A stretch of DNA of 64,000 nucleotides from Tolypothrix campylonemoides VB511288 (GTDB lineage: Bacteria; Cyanobacteriota; Cyanobacteriia; Cyanobacteriales; Nostocaceae). Under the pieces are notes generated by a model. That model searched no databases, was not told the origin of the DNA, and was given only the letters and a program-made list of their open reading frames with translations. The translations under genes were made by a program, and so were the position numbers. Shown one piece after another: positions 32,160-41,723 of the stretch (within the stretch, counting starts at the first letter, position 1; each line of letters starts with the position of its first letter). Where the stretch lies: the NCBI GenBank assembly GCA_000828075.3, contig JXCB02000001.1, forward strand, positions 209,497-273,496. The letters run 5' to 3'.

Positions 32160-34595
32160 ATGGTGAAAAATCAGCTTATGAAATGCTCATTCCGATTCTC
32201 GACTTTTACTGGAAGTGCCTTGTTTTGGCTGTTAGCCTCGTACCCCGTATCAGCACAAATCGTCCAAGATACAACCGTTAATACAATCGTTACACCTAAT
32301 ACAATCGTTACACCCTCTGGTACCACCTTCGAGATCACTGGCGGAACTCAAAAGGGAAGCAACCTGTTCCACAGTTTTCAACAGTTTTCTATCCGCGCTG
32401 GCGAAACTGCTCACTTTAAGAATGCTGATAACATTACGAACATCATTAGCAGGGTAACGGGTGGCTCTATCTCTAATATTGATGGTTTAATCCGAGCCAT
32501 GGGTACTGCCAATTTGTTTCTTATCAACCCCAGTGGCATCGTTTTTGGACCAAATGCTAGTCTGGATATTAAGGGTTCGTTTGTAGCGAGTACAGCGGAC
32601 AGTCTGAAATTTGCCGATGGCACAGAATTTAGCGCGACCAATCCTCAAGCTTCCCCTCTGTTAACGATAAGTGTTCCTCTTGGGCTGCAATTTGGCTCAA
32701 ATCCTGGAGGGATTGTTAGATCCACTGCTAATCTGCAAGTTCCTAGCGGGAAAACTTTGGCGCTGGTAGGCGGTAATGTGACCTTAGAGGGTGGTAATTT
32801 AACAGCAGTAGATGGAAGAATTGAGCTAGGTAGCGTTGGGACGGGTTTGGTTAACCTGACTGAAAACTACACTTTGAAATATTCGGGCGTGCAGAACTTC
32901 CAGGATATTCAACTCTCTAATCGCGCTCTGGTTGGTGCTATTAGTGAGAGCGGCGGCGGTATTCAGGTACGGGGCGGGAATATCAACCTTACGAGTGGTG
33001 CCCAAATTCTTTCTGTCCCTTCAGGTGCAGGCACAGGAGGAACTCTGACAGTAGAGGCTGCTGACTCTGTAAAGTTGAGTGATAACGCTTCATTAACTAC
33101 TCGGACTCAAGCTACTGGATCTGCTGGCGACTTAACAATCACAACTAGAAAGCTAACAGTTGACAGTGGTGCAAATATAGCAAGCGTTACTGATGGTCAG
33201 GGTCAAGCTGGGGATTTGGTGGTGAAAGCCAGCGATGCTGTAGAACTATCAGGAACAACAGACCAAGGTCAGATCAGTGGCTTGTCTGGTCAAGTTGATC
33301 GAGAGGCTACGGGAAAGGGTGGAAACCTGACTGTTAAAACTGGACGACTGACAATCCGAGATGGAGCGCGCATAGATGCTTCAACATTCGGGCAAGGTCA
33401 AGGCGGAGATATACGAGTAACAGCAAGTGACATAGAACTGGTGGGGGCGGGGAAAACACCAATTCGAGGAGTCCTTCCTACGAGTGGCATTTTTTCTCAA
33501 GTCGCAGAGGATGCCATCGAAAATGCAGGCAATGCAGGAAATGTGACAATTAAAACTCAACGGCTAACTGCCAAGGATGGAGGACAGATATCGGCAGCTA
33601 CCTGGAAAAAGGGAAATGGGGGGGATGTAACCATAAACGCCGATTCGATTAAACTGAGTGGCGCTTCACCAGACGCTACTCCCGATAGCGGTAGCAGTGG
33701 CTTTTTTGTTTCTGCTAAACAAGGAGCTACAGGTAATGTCGGAAATTTGACCATAAACACTGGACTGCTAAGTGTTAAAAACGGAGCCCAAATATCAGCG
33801 GATAATTTAGGTTCGGGTCAAGGAAGTCCTGCTGGCAACTTGACCATTACAGCGAACGACCTTCGCCTCAACGGAGGAAAAATCACTGCGACAACCAACG
33901 CCGGAGAGGGGGGAAATATCACGCTACGAAACTTAAACCTGTTGTTGATGCAAAATCAAAGCCAGATTTCCGCCAAAGCTTCTGGAGATGCTAACGGGGG
34001 AAACATCGATATCGATGCTCGAAATGGTTCTGTGGTTGCCGTTCCTGAGCAAAATAATGACATTATTGCTAGTGCTGAACGAGGTGAAGGTGGCAAAATT
34101 AACATCACACCCTCTGGCATCTTCGGAATTGAGAAGCGAAAGGCAACACCAGAAAACATGACCAATGACATAGATGCCAGTTCACAATTTGGCTTGGCGG
34201 GTACAGTGAATATCAACAGATCAGATGTTGAACCGAACTTAACCTTGCCGGAACTATCCGCAGTTCTAGTTGATACCTCACTACTAGTAGACACTAGTGG
34301 CTGTGCTGCCTTTGCTAATTCAGAAGGTAGTAGTTTTACCATCACTGGACGCGGCGGATTGCCCCCCAGCCCTTACGAACCCCTCAGCCCTGATGTGGTT
34401 TGGTCAGATACTCGCCTTCCTAACATTACGACACAGCGCAACCAAGTCACCACTCCCCCACCCTCTGACAGTCATGTAGCTGCAATTGTGCCTGCTACTG
34501 GTTGGGTGTTCAACGGCAAAGGTCAAGTCACACTTATTTCCCATGCATCACGTACCCCTGGTTTAGGGTCTACTCCTGCTAAATGTCCTAAATAG
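32160..34595 (+). CDS. TPS-type filamentous haemagglutinin N-terminal domain protein
   Basis: 811 aa, exported by two-partner secretion in its family. A signal peptide (GSALFWLLASYPVSAQ) is followed by the TPS domain with GTQKGSNLFHSFQQFSI, AMGTANLFLINPSGIVFGPNASLDI and GSFVASTADSL, the signature NPSGIVFG region. Residues about 210-690 are beta-helix repeats rich in GGxL/ITxxA and GxGG steps. Near the C-terminus are a CAAF segment and the last residues TPAKCPK. An IVTPNTIVTP duplication sits near residue 45. The TpsB/Omp85 partner is not in the window. Likely a surface adhesin. Confidence 0.9.
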   Translation: MVKNQLMKCSFRFSTFTGSALFWLLASYPVSAQIVQDTTVNTIVTPNTIVTPSGTTFEITGGTQKGSNLFHSFQQFSIRAGETAHFKNADNITNIISRVTGGSISNIDGLIRAMGTANLFLINPSGIVFGPNASLDIKGSFVASTADSLKFADGTEFSATNPQASPLLTISVPLGLQFGSNPGGIVRSTANLQVPSGKTLALVGGNVTLEGGNLTAVDGRIELGSVGTGLVNLTENYTLKYSGVQNFQDIQLSNRALVGAISESGGGIQVRGGNINLTSGAQILSVPSGAGTGGTLTVEAADSVKLSDNASLTTRTQATGSAGDLTITTRKLTVDSGANIASVTDGQGQAGDLVVKASDAVELSGTTDQGQISGLSGQVDREATGKGGNLTVKTGRLTIRDGARIDASTFGQGQGGDIRVTASDIELVGAGKTPIRGVLPTSGIFSQVAEDAIENAGNAGNVTIKTQRLTAKDGGQISAATWKKGNGGDVTINADSIKLSGASPDATPDSGSSGFFVSAKQGATGNVGNLTINTGLLSVKNGAQISADNLGSGQGSPAGNLTITANDLRLNGGKITATTNAGEGGNITLRNLNLLLMQNQSQISAKASGDANGGNIDIDARNGSVVAVPEQNNDIIASAERGEGGKINITPSGIFGIEKRKATPENMTNDIDASSQFGLAGTVNINRSDVEPNLTLPELSAVLVDTSLLVDTSGCAAFANSEGSSFTITGRGGLPPSPYEPLSPDVVWSDTRLPNITTQRNQVTTPPPSDSHVAAIVPATGWVFNGKGQVTLISHASRTPGLGSTPAKCPK

Positions 34596-34615
34596 TAATG
34601 ATTCGTGAAAAAACA

Positions 34616-34648
34616 AGATCCCCGACTTCTTAAAGAAGTCGGGGATCT
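34616..34648 (+). terminator. stem-loop after the haemagglutinin gene
   Basis: Arms AGATCCCCGACTTCTT and its complement with almost no spacer, 20 bp after the stop. The GATCCCCGACTTCTT palindrome is also a common dispersed cyanobacterial motif. Confidence 0.6.
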
Positions 34649-34765
34649 GAAAAACTCAATATATGAATTCTGAAATCTTTTCAAAATTATGTCACGCTCC
34701 ATACCTACTTTTGGTAAAGTAATCTAGAGCCTCTAGAAGTTCTAGACAATCCAAAACGTGGACTC

Positions 34766-37700
34766 ATGAAAGTAATTCATGGTACATGGATACCCAACGC
34801 AGCAGATAACTTTATTCAGCCAGGGTGTTTTTATCTGTGGGTAGAAACCCCTGAACTCAAAAGACAGCGGCACAAAAATCAGCAAATTCACCCCAGACAT
34901 CTCCTACAGGATGAATTGGTAGCCTTTTTAGCTCAAGAATTAGGCATCAAAGAACAAGCAGCTATCTTAAGCGATCGCATATCCCCCAAATACTTTGCCC
35001 TACCGACTGCCAATAATCAGCCCCTTCCTTCACCAGAATTAATTAAGTATCTAGAAATTGAAATTCCTGAAGAATATGAAGGGTTTCAATACTGGCAGGT
35101 AGATTGTTATGAAGCTGTAACATCTGTCAAAACTGATTCTTATCGAACCTCGAAAGCCATCAATGTTATCAAACTCCTCAACGAAATCCACTTTTTAGCA
35201 TTATACAGTTCAGGCGAAATTCAACTTGGCTCAGACCTCTTGTTTTGGTATCACTACACTCAAGCTTTTAAACAAGTCATTCTTAAAGACCAATACATTC
35301 CTGCCTTAAAATACCGTGAATTAGAAGCTGCGGTTACTAAGACTAGTAAAAAGGGCAAGACAAAAGCTGCCCAAACACCACCATATGAAATCTACGCCAC
35401 TTGGGAAATTATTTCTGAACAATATGAATCTAACCTGAAAAAATATATCGAATATATGCCACTGATTTGTGTGGCAGGTTCGGTAGCACCTAGTCATTCG
35501 GTGGAGTTCTTTGATAGAGAAAAGCTTTTACGTCACTTTAGTGAGTCTCTCCTTGATTATATAGTGACTCACACACCCTCAACGGCTGCTTTTGACAAAC
35601 AAATTGATGATTCCCTCATTCACCATTGCTTACATCCAAACACTTACAACCCACAGACAACGGATGCTGCTTTAGAAGAATACAAGCAATGGTTGACATG
35701 GAAAACCAAAATTACCCGTACCCAAAGTGACTCTCCCTTTCATCTCTGCTTTCAGTTGCACTCTCCTCCCCCAGAGACAATAGACAACTGGCAAATTCAA
35801 TTCCTTGTAGCCAGCAAACAAGATCCCTCGCTGAAACTAGCGCTGGCTGACTACTGGACAATGAGTCAAAAAACCAAAACAGGGGTACACAAGCAATTTG
35901 GCAAGGACTTTGAAACGCATTTGCTGCTTAATCTCGGATACGCAGCACGGATGTATCCTCAGCTATGGCAGGGATTAGAAACTCAACACCCCAGTGGACT
36001 GCAACTCACCCTAGAAGAAGCTTTTGACTTCTTGAAAGAAAGTGCTTGGGTGCTGGAAGATGCTGGTTTCAAAGTCATTGTACCTGCTTGGTATACACCC
36101 ACAGGTCGCCGTCGGGCAAAAATTCGCCTCAAGGCATCTGGTAGTAAACTATCTGCAACGAAAAGCAAGACAAAAAGCTATTTCAGCCTTGACTCACTGG
36201 TGGAGTATCAGTATGAATTGGCAATTGGTGATCAAGTTGTAACTTCACAGGAATGGGAACAACTCATCAACGCTAAGACTCCCTTAGTGCATTTTCGCGG
36301 TCAATGGATGGAATTAGACCGAGATAAAATGCAGCAGTTCCTGGAATTTTGGCAGTCACACGCTGATGAAAAATCAGAAATGACGATGCTAGAGTTCCTG
36401 CAACGTAGTGCGGAAGCGGGTGACGAGTGGGAATTTGAATATGACGAATTCTTGTCTGAAACAATGGCAAAGTTGCAAGACAAAAGCCGCCTGGAACCCA
36501 TTTCTGAACTGCCACAGTTGCAAGGAAATCTGCGTGAGTATCAAAAGCGCGGCGTATCTTGGTTGCAGTACTTGGAAAAACTGGGATTGAATGGCTGTCT
36601 GGCGGACGATATGGGCTTGGGTAAGTCGGTGCAGGTGATTGCGAGACTGGTGCAGGAGAGAGATGAGGGAGATGAGGGAGTAACATCCTCCGTAATGCCT
36701 ACACTATTAATCGCCCCGACTTCAGTTGTGGGAAACTGGCAGAAAGAAATCGTCAAATTTGCACCTCATCTTAAAACGATGGTGCATCACGGTAGTAACC
36801 GTATTCAGCAACAGGCAGACTTTAAAGCAGCGAGTCTACAGCATGATGTGGTGATTAGTTCCTTTACTCTAGCTCGCAAAGATGAAAAACTACTCGGTAG
36901 TGTCAACTGGCAACGGGTGGTACTGGATGAAGCGCAAAATATTAAAAATCCCAAAGCTGCACAAACCAAAGCAATTTTGAAACTCTCAGCAAAACACAGA
37001 CTTGCCTTAACTGGAACTCCTGTAGAAAACCGCTTGCTAGATTTGTGGTCAATTTTTAACTTTCTCAATCCTGGTTACTTGGGGAAAGAAGCGCAGTTTC
37101 GTAAGTCTTTTGAGATTCCAATTCAAAAGGAGAATGACAAAATAAAATCAACGACTCTCAAAAAGTTAGTTGAACCGTTGATTTTACGGCGCGTCAAGAC
37201 TGACCAATCTATTATCAATGATTTGCCGGATAAAATTGAACAAAAACTATACACAAATTTAACGAAAGAACAAGCATCACTCTACGAAGTTGTTGTGAAA
37301 GATGTGGAGGAAAAACTAAAAACAGCAGAGGGAATTCAACGGAAAGGATTAATCCTCTCAACGCTGATGAAATTGAAGCAAATTTGCAACCATCCAGCAC
37401 AATTTTTACAAGATGGCAGCGAATTTTTACCGGAGCGATCGCATAAACTAGGTCGGATAGCAGAGATGGTAGAGGAAGCTTTATCAGAAGGAGAAAGCCT
37501 CCTCATTTTTAGTCAATTTACTGAAATTTGCGAAAGTTTAGAAAAATATTTAAAACATACTTTGCACTGCAACACTTATTACCTACATGGAGGTACCAGC
37601 CGCCAAAGACGGGAAAACATGATTGCAGAATTCCAAGATCCAGAAACAGAATCATCTGTTTTTATACTTTCGCTTAAAGCAGGTGGCGTTGGTATTACCC

Positions 37701-37981
37701 TTACTAAAGCTAACCATGTTTTCCACTTTGACCGTTGGTGGAATCCAGCAGTAGAGAATCAAGCAACTGACCGCGCTTTTCGTATTGGTCAAAAGAAGAA
37801 TGTTTTTGTGCATAAATTTGTTGCCATTGGCACTTTAGAAGAGAGGATTGACCAAATGATTGAAGATAAGAAAAAACTCTCGGCTGCTGTTGTTGGTGCT
37901 GATGAATCTTGGTTAACAGAGCTGGATAACGAAACTTTTAAGGAACTTATCGCGTTAAATAAAAACGCGATTTTGGAGTGA
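34766..37981 (+). CDS. SNF2-family DEAD/DEAH-box helicase
   Basis: 1071 aa. The N-terminal half (1-560) is the bacterial SNF2-associated region (GKDFETHLLLNLGYAARM, GRRRAKIRLKA). The ATPase then has LREYQKRGVSWLQYL, Walker A DDMGLGKS near 613, LIAPTSVVGNW, DEAQ (VVLDEAQNIKNP), LTGTPVENRLLDLWS, the second RecA lobe LIFSQFTEICESL, HGGTSRQRRENMI and the arginine finger block DRAFRIGQ. It remodels nucleic acid-protein complexes rather than unwinding. The SWIM zinc-finger gene starts three bases after the stop, so the two proteins are made together and probably work together. Confidence 0.93.
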   Translation: MKVIHGTWIPNAADNFIQPGCFYLWVETPELKRQRHKNQQIHPRHLLQDELVAFLAQELGIKEQAAILSDRISPKYFALPTANNQPLPSPELIKYLEIEIPEEYEGFQYWQVDCYEAVTSVKTDSYRTSKAINVIKLLNEIHFLALYSSGEIQLGSDLLFWYHYTQAFKQVILKDQYIPALKYRELEAAVTKTSKKGKTKAAQTPPYEIYATWEIISEQYESNLKKYIEYMPLICVAGSVAPSHSVEFFDREKLLRHFSESLLDYIVTHTPSTAAFDKQIDDSLIHHCLHPNTYNPQTTDAALEEYKQWLTWKTKITRTQSDSPFHLCFQLHSPPPETIDNWQIQFLVASKQDPSLKLALADYWTMSQKTKTGVHKQFGKDFETHLLLNLGYAARMYPQLWQGLETQHPSGLQLTLEEAFDFLKESAWVLEDAGFKVIVPAWYTPTGRRRAKIRLKASGSKLSATKSKTKSYFSLDSLVEYQYELAIGDQVVTSQEWEQLINAKTPLVHFRGQWMELDRDKMQQFLEFWQSHADEKSEMTMLEFLQRSAEAGDEWEFEYDEFLSETMAKLQDKSRLEPISELPQLQGNLREYQKRGVSWLQYLEKLGLNGCLADDMGLGKSVQVIARLVQERDEGDEGVTSSVMPTLLIAPTSVVGNWQKEIVKFAPHLKTMVHHGSNRIQQQADFKAASLQHDVVISSFTLARKDEKLLGSVNWQRVVLDEAQNIKNPKAAQTKAILKLSAKHRLALTGTPVENRLLDLWSIFNFLNPGYLGKEAQFRKSFEIPIQKENDKIKSTTLKKLVEPLILRRVKTDQSIINDLPDKIEQKLYTNLTKEQASLYEVVVKDVEEKLKTAEGIQRKGLILSTLMKLKQICNHPAQFLQDGSEFLPERSHKLGRIAEMVEEALSEGESLLIFSQFTEICESLEKYLKHTLHCNTYYLHGGTSRQRRENMIAEFQDPETESSVFILSLKAGGVGITLTKANHVFHFDRWWNPAVENQATDRAFRIGQKKNVFVHKFVAIGTLEERIDQMIEDKKKLSAAVVGADESWLTELDNETFKELIALNKNAILE

Positions 37982-37984
37982 TAT

Positions 37985-38824
37985 ATGGCTAAATTTAGTC
38001 GAACTTGGTGGGGCGATCGCTTTATTAAAGCACTAGAAGCTTTTACCGATGAAGCCAGATTACAACGCGGACGTTCCTATGCTCGTGGTGGTAAAGTGTT
38101 GAGCTTTGAAATTGAGCAAAATCACATCACAGCTATGGTAAAAGGGTCAGTGAATCCCTATTTTGGAGTTTACAAAGAACCAACATACCACATTTCAATA
38201 GAAATTACACCTATTGCTAAACCACGTTGGAAGGAAATTATTCAACAACTTTCATCCAAAGCGAGTGTCGTTTCTCGACTGTTGCTTAACGAAGTCCCAG
38301 AAAATATTGAAGACTCTTTTTCGGAATTAGGAGTACACCTATTACCTCATAGTAGAAAGGACTTCCATACTTCATGCTCTTGTCCAGATTATGCAAATCC
38401 GTGCAAACATATTGCTGGTGTTTACTATTTAGTTGCTTCCCAACTAGATCAAAACCCATTTTTGCTATTTGAACTACGGGGGTTATCTAAGGCAGAACTA
38501 CAGGCAAAACTGGCAGAGTCGCCCTTAGGTAAAGCACTTTCTGAGGAACTTAATGCCAAAGAAGTGAAGATAGAAGTTTCCACTTCTTTGTATACAAAAC
38601 TTTCTCAACAACAAATTGACCAAAACCCAAGTGCAAGAGAATTTTGGTTAGGAACAAAGCGATTACCTCAAACAATTGAAGTTGCAACTCCAAGCGCAGT
38701 TTCAGCAATTTTGATTAAAAAACAAGGTGATTTTCCGGCTTTTTGGCAAAAAGATAACTCTTTTATTGAAGCAATGGAGGAATTATATCAGCGAGTGAAA
38801 ACGAAAAATCAAAATTTGATGTGA
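37985..38824 (+). CDS. SWIM zinc-finger protein, partner of the SNF2 helicase
   Basis: 279 aa. The SWIM motif CSCPDYANPCKH (CxC ... CxH, near residues 134-145) is preceded by LQRGRSYARGGKVLSFEIEQNHITAMVKGS, the usual N-terminus of bacterial SWIM proteins beside SNF2 helicases. SWIM domains bind DNA or proteins. The start is three bases from the helicase stop, with GGAG inside the end of that gene. No other domain recognised in the C-terminal 120 residues. Confidence 0.93.
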   Translation: MAKFSRTWWGDRFIKALEAFTDEARLQRGRSYARGGKVLSFEIEQNHITAMVKGSVNPYFGVYKEPTYHISIEITPIAKPRWKEIIQQLSSKASVVSRLLLNEVPENIEDSFSELGVHLLPHSRKDFHTSCSCPDYANPCKHIAGVYYLVASQLDQNPFLLFELRGLSKAELQAKLAESPLGKALSEELNAKEVKIEVSTSLYTKLSQQQIDQNPSAREFWLGTKRLPQTIEVATPSAVSAILIKKQGDFPAFWQKDNSFIEAMEELYQRVKTKNQNLM

Positions 38825-38847
38825 GGTTATCTATATCTGTAGCAGCG

Positions 38848-39639
38848 TTAAACTACTCTATAAGCCCATATTTCAAACTTAGCTTCTGAAGAGAGGACTT
38901 CTTCTAGAGAGTTGTAATGCTGAAGACAAAACTCTTCAAATTCATTCATAATCTTGTGAAACGTCTCATCTGGTACCTGCCAACATAAGCCGTATGCTCG
39001 TGCTCTAAAAAAACGTAGTAACTCTCTGACTGTGTTTTTAACTGTCCATTCTTTGGCAACGAAATAATTTGACTTGCATCCTTTGCTGTAGAAATATTCC
39101 TCTACATTTATTTCTTGGATGGCTGCATTGATACGCTTTGATTCTTGCTTAGAACCCTCATACTTAGCCAGGATGGCTCGAAAATAATCTTCAAATTCTT
39201 TGCGGACAGGCGGAGTGATCCATTGACAGTTGAGATAAAAGCCTCCAGGTTTCAGTACTCGATTAATGTCATCTAAAAATGCTCTCAAATCAGAAACGGC
39301 ATGAAGCATATGAACAGTCAGTACAACGTCAAAGCTATTGTCTAAAAAAGGCAAATGTGAAGCATTAGTATGAATCAACTTCAAATTTGGGGGAATTTCA
39401 TTAAATTTCTGACGGAACTGCTCGAGCATTTCTTCAGAAATATCAATTCCTGTGACTGAATAACCACGCCTAACGAAGGGAAGAACATTTAAGCCTGTAC
39501 CAACACCTGGTTCTAGAAAAGATGTCTCAGGTGTTGCACAAACAAGTTCAAGGATAAAGTCTGCCACTTCCTCTGCCACTGGCTCTGTTAACCAGCGCGT
39601 TTGATCATAGATTTGTGCAATGTTGTCGTAATAGTTCAT
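38848..39639 (-). CDS. class I SAM-dependent methyltransferase
   Basis: 263 aa. SAM motif I FLEPGVGTGLNVLPFVRRG, the acidic end of strand 2 GIDISEEML, motif for strand 4 FDVVLTVHMLHAV and LKPGGFYLNCQW. Resembles the UbiE/Methyltransf_11 group. The substrate cannot be read. It converges on the SWIM gene and is followed in its upstream direction by the 2Fe-2S gene 66 bp away on the same strand, so an operon with it is possible. Confidence 0.88.
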   Translation of the reverse strand: MNYYDNIAQIYDQTRWLTEPVAEEVADFILELVCATPETSFLEPGVGTGLNVLPFVRRGYSVTGIDISEEMLEQFRQKFNEIPPNLKLIHTNASHLPFLDNSFDVVLTVHMLHAVSDLRAFLDDINRVLKPGGFYLNCQWITPPVRKEFEDYFRAILAKYEGSKQESKRINAAIQEINVEEYFYSKGCKSNYFVAKEWTVKNTVRELLRFFRARAYGLCWQVPDETFHKIMNEFEEFCLQHYNSLEEVLSSEAKFEIWAYRVV

Positions 39640-39705
39640 TCTAATTCCTATCTAATTCCTATACAATGCAAATCTACTAATAGCTCTAGCCGCTTTCACT
39701 GTATT

Positions 39706-40071
39706 CTAAATCTGGCACCGTTTCAGTGGCTGTCCATTGACAAAATGACTCTCGACTAGTTCAGCAATATCTGCACGTTTGAGGCGACCGTAATAATGTT
39801 TGTTAGAAGCAATTTTTTTCTGAATTTTAGTAGGTAACCACGACACTTCATGAGGCTTAGGTTGAGAAATCATAGCAACAACCCCAGCTTCACAATGGTC
39901 GAGACAACCAGAGCGACGAATTTCCACCTGATTTTCTAGCTGTCGCTGTGAAATCTCGTCCTGAAAGGCTTGATAGATTTCCAGCGCACCACAGTTATGA
40001 CAGCAACCCTCTGGGTCATTGGCATCACGTTGTTTTGTACAGACAAATACACGATATTTAGGTGAATTCAT
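39706..40071 (-). CDS. (2Fe-2S) ferredoxin domain protein, thioredoxin-like type
   Basis: 121 aa. VFVCTKQRD ... CCHNCGA ... RRSGCLDHCEAG gives the four cluster cysteines of thioredoxin-like [2Fe-2S] ferredoxins. The N-terminal YRVFVC and C-terminal segments match cyanobacterial homologues often encoded near dioxygenases or cobalamin genes. The exact electron partner is unknown. Same strand as the cupin gene 23 bp upstream, so the two are probably cotranscribed. Confidence 0.88.
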   Translation of the reverse strand: MNSPKYRVFVCTKQRDANDPEGCCHNCGALEIYQAFQDEISQRQLENQVEIRRSGCLDHCEAGVVAMISQPKPHEVSWLPTKIQKKIASNKHYYGRLKRADIAELVESHFVNGQPLKRCQI

Positions 40072-40094
40072 AATTTTTGGTTCCTTTATTACGT

Positions 40095-40514
40095 TTACTT
40101 AGCAATGGTTGTAAGTTGTGGTTGCTCTAAATGTTGTTGATGCGCTGCTAGTCTTTCAGTTTGCGAGTTGACGCCATCCTCAACCCGTGCAGAATTGCCG
40201 TCTTTGGGTGAGACAAAGAGGATATGTAGTTCCTCGATAATTTCCGCAGAATGTTCGGCATCTTTGGGAATCCAGAGAATATCTCCTGCACCAATATCTA
40301 CGACCTGTTTGTGCCCATCAATTAACGCAATGAAACGCGCTCTTCCTGACAGAATAACCAGTAGTTCCTCGCCCTGATGGTGAGTTTCCCAAAATCCCTG
40401 TGCATCCTTGATTTTAACAACTCCCAGAAGGTGTGAGTCATTGAAAACTCCAAAGAGGCGCGGATTGACACCTAAAACTTGGTTCAATTCTGCCGCTAGA
40501 GTAAATTTTTTCAT
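40095..40514 (-). CDS. cupin-domain protein
   Basis: 139 aa from ATG 40514 (MKKFTL). The longer frame from 40685 overlaps the divergent TetR gene and has no cupin sequence. The small beta-barrel motifs are GFWETHHQGEELLVILSGRARF (two His and a Glu for metal) and GDILWIPKDAEHSAEI (third His). Monodomain cupins may be dioxygenases, isomerases or sensors; here it is divergent from a TetR regulator, likely its controller. The Gln-rich tail (HQQHLEQPQ) is poorly conserved. Confidence 0.85.
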   Translation of the reverse strand: MKKFTLAAELNQVLGVNPRLFGVFNDSHLLGVVKIKDAQGFWETHHQGEELLVILSGRARFIALIDGHKQVVDIGAGDILWIPKDAEHSAEIIEELHILFVSPKDGNSARVEDGVNSQTERLAAHQQHLEQPQLTTIAK

Positions 40515-40540
40515 GACTGCCTGGTAATATGTGAGCAATA

Positions 40541-40557
40541 GCTCATATGATACGAGC
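40541..40557. promoter_or_regulatory. candidate TetR operator
   Basis: GCTCATAT-G-ATACGAGC, an inverted repeat with one mismatch, in the 86-bp gap between the cupin and TetR genes. Position fits a site controlling both promoters. Confidence 0.45.
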
Positions 40558-40600
40558 GAAAACTCACTTTTAGCAACTCGCATTTCATCTGGTGATTCCG

Positions 40601-41236
40601 ATGCCTCGCAAAATCCCCACAACACCGCGTAAATTACCGCAGCAGGATCGTTCCAAAGTGACAGTTGATGCCATTTTGACTGCAACTGCTCGTATTCTCA
40701 CCGAAGAAGGCTACGACAAAGCGAGTACAAATCGGATTGCAGAGCTAGCTGGAGTGAGCATTGGATCGCTGTATCAGTACTTCCCCAACAAAGAAGCCTT
40801 AGTCGCGTCACTCATTGAGCATCATGCCAATGAGATGATTGAGTTAGTCGAATCGAAACTAAAAGATTTGTTCGATGCTCCGATAGAAGTTGCTTTGCCT
40901 GAATTAGTGAAAGCGGCGATCGCAGCTCACGCAGTCAATCCAAAACTGCATAAAGTACTGGATGAGGAAGTTCCTCGAATTGGTCGGCTCAAGCAAGTCG
41001 GCAATGCAGAAGAACAAATTAACGCTTTGCTTCGCTCTTATTTAGAGAGATGGCGAGATCAAGTTAAACCACAAAACCTTGATCTGACAGTGTTTATTTT
41101 AGGGCGCACTGTTGAATCTTTAACCCATGCAGCAGTCATTGAATGTCCAGAATTGCTGAGCGATGGGCAGCTTGAGCAAGAAATTACAAATCTTTTATTG
41201 TCCTATCTGATGGAAAAACAGAACAAGCACGAGTGA
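40601..41236 (+). CDS. TetR/AcrR-family transcriptional regulator
   Basis: 211 aa from ATG 40601; a GTG at 40592 is an alternative start. The DNA-binding domain is complete: RSKVTVDAILTATARILTEEGYDKASTNRIAELAGVS-type helix-turn-helix with IGSLYQYFPNKEALVASLI. The ligand-binding domain follows (ALPELVKAAIAAHAVNP ... FILGRTVESLTHAAV), a form often seen in TetR proteins of the C-terminal domain 39-like group. Divergent from the cupin gene, which is the probable target. Confidence 0.92.
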   Translation: MPRKIPTTPRKLPQQDRSKVTVDAILTATARILTEEGYDKASTNRIAELAGVSIGSLYQYFPNKEALVASLIEHHANEMIELVESKLKDLFDAPIEVALPELVKAAIAAHAVNPKLHKVLDEEVPRIGRLKQVGNAEEQINALLRSYLERWRDQVKPQNLDLTVFILGRTVESLTHAAVIECPELLSDGQLEQEITNLLLSYLMEKQNKHE

Positions 41237-41242
41237 TATTTA

Positions 41243-41309
41243 AAACCACAGATCCACATCGATGAACACTAGTTATTTATCTGTGTCCATCTGTGTCCAT
41301 CTGTGGTTT
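41243..41309 (+). terminator. long stem-loop after the TetR gene
   Basis: AAACCACAGAT near 41243 pairs with ATCTGTGGTTT ending at 41309; between them ATCTGTGTCC is tandemly repeated. A short T-rich run (TTTCATTTT) follows. It could end the TetR transcript and, from the other side, that of the monooxygenase gene. Confidence 0.55.
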
Positions 41310-41357
41310 CATTTTCATAAATTTGATACCCCTTTTTACCAACCGTCACAGTCCTAG

Positions 41358-41684
41358 CTATTCGTCGAGATTATAATTTTGACTCACTGCTGGCTCAATC
41401 TCACAAACAACTTCATGTAAATAAGTCGTTGGAGCCTTGACAAACAAGGGCATCATCTGTTTCAAGATGTTATCGTAAGCCTCGCTATGATTAGCTTCCA
41501 TATCTTCTACATTTTCCCAAAAAATGACTGCAATCCCTTTGTCAGTTCCTGGTTCTTGCAGCATATATGCTTTTTTGAAGCCTTGGGTATAAGTCGAGAC
41601 AGCTTTTTCGTAAAGTCTTTTAGCTTCTTCAAACTTGCCTGGTTTAAATTCTCCGATCGCAACATAAGCAAATTGATGTTTCAA
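41358..41684 (-). CDS. ABM-like (antibiotic biosynthesis monooxygenase fold) small protein
   Basis: 108 aa. FAYVAIGEFKPGKFEEAKRLYEKAV and VIFWENVEDMEANHSE are the two beta-alpha-beta halves of a dimeric ferredoxin-like ABM domain. The start is TTG; no ATG is near, because a 23-bp palindromic repeat (about 41683-41705) lies at and just before the start codon. The original start region may have been overwritten. Third gene of a minus-strand run after the dioxygenase and the cysteine desulfurase-like gene; substrate unknown. Confidence 0.75.
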   Translation of the reverse strand: MKHQFAYVAIGEFKPGKFEEAKRLYEKAVSTYTQGFKKAYMLQEPGTDKGIAVIFWENVEDMEANHSEAYDNILKQMMPLFVKAPTTYLHEVVCEIEPAVSQNYNLDE

Positions 41685-41723
41685 GACGTTGCGCTGAAAC
41701 GTCTTTACACATAAGGTATTGCT

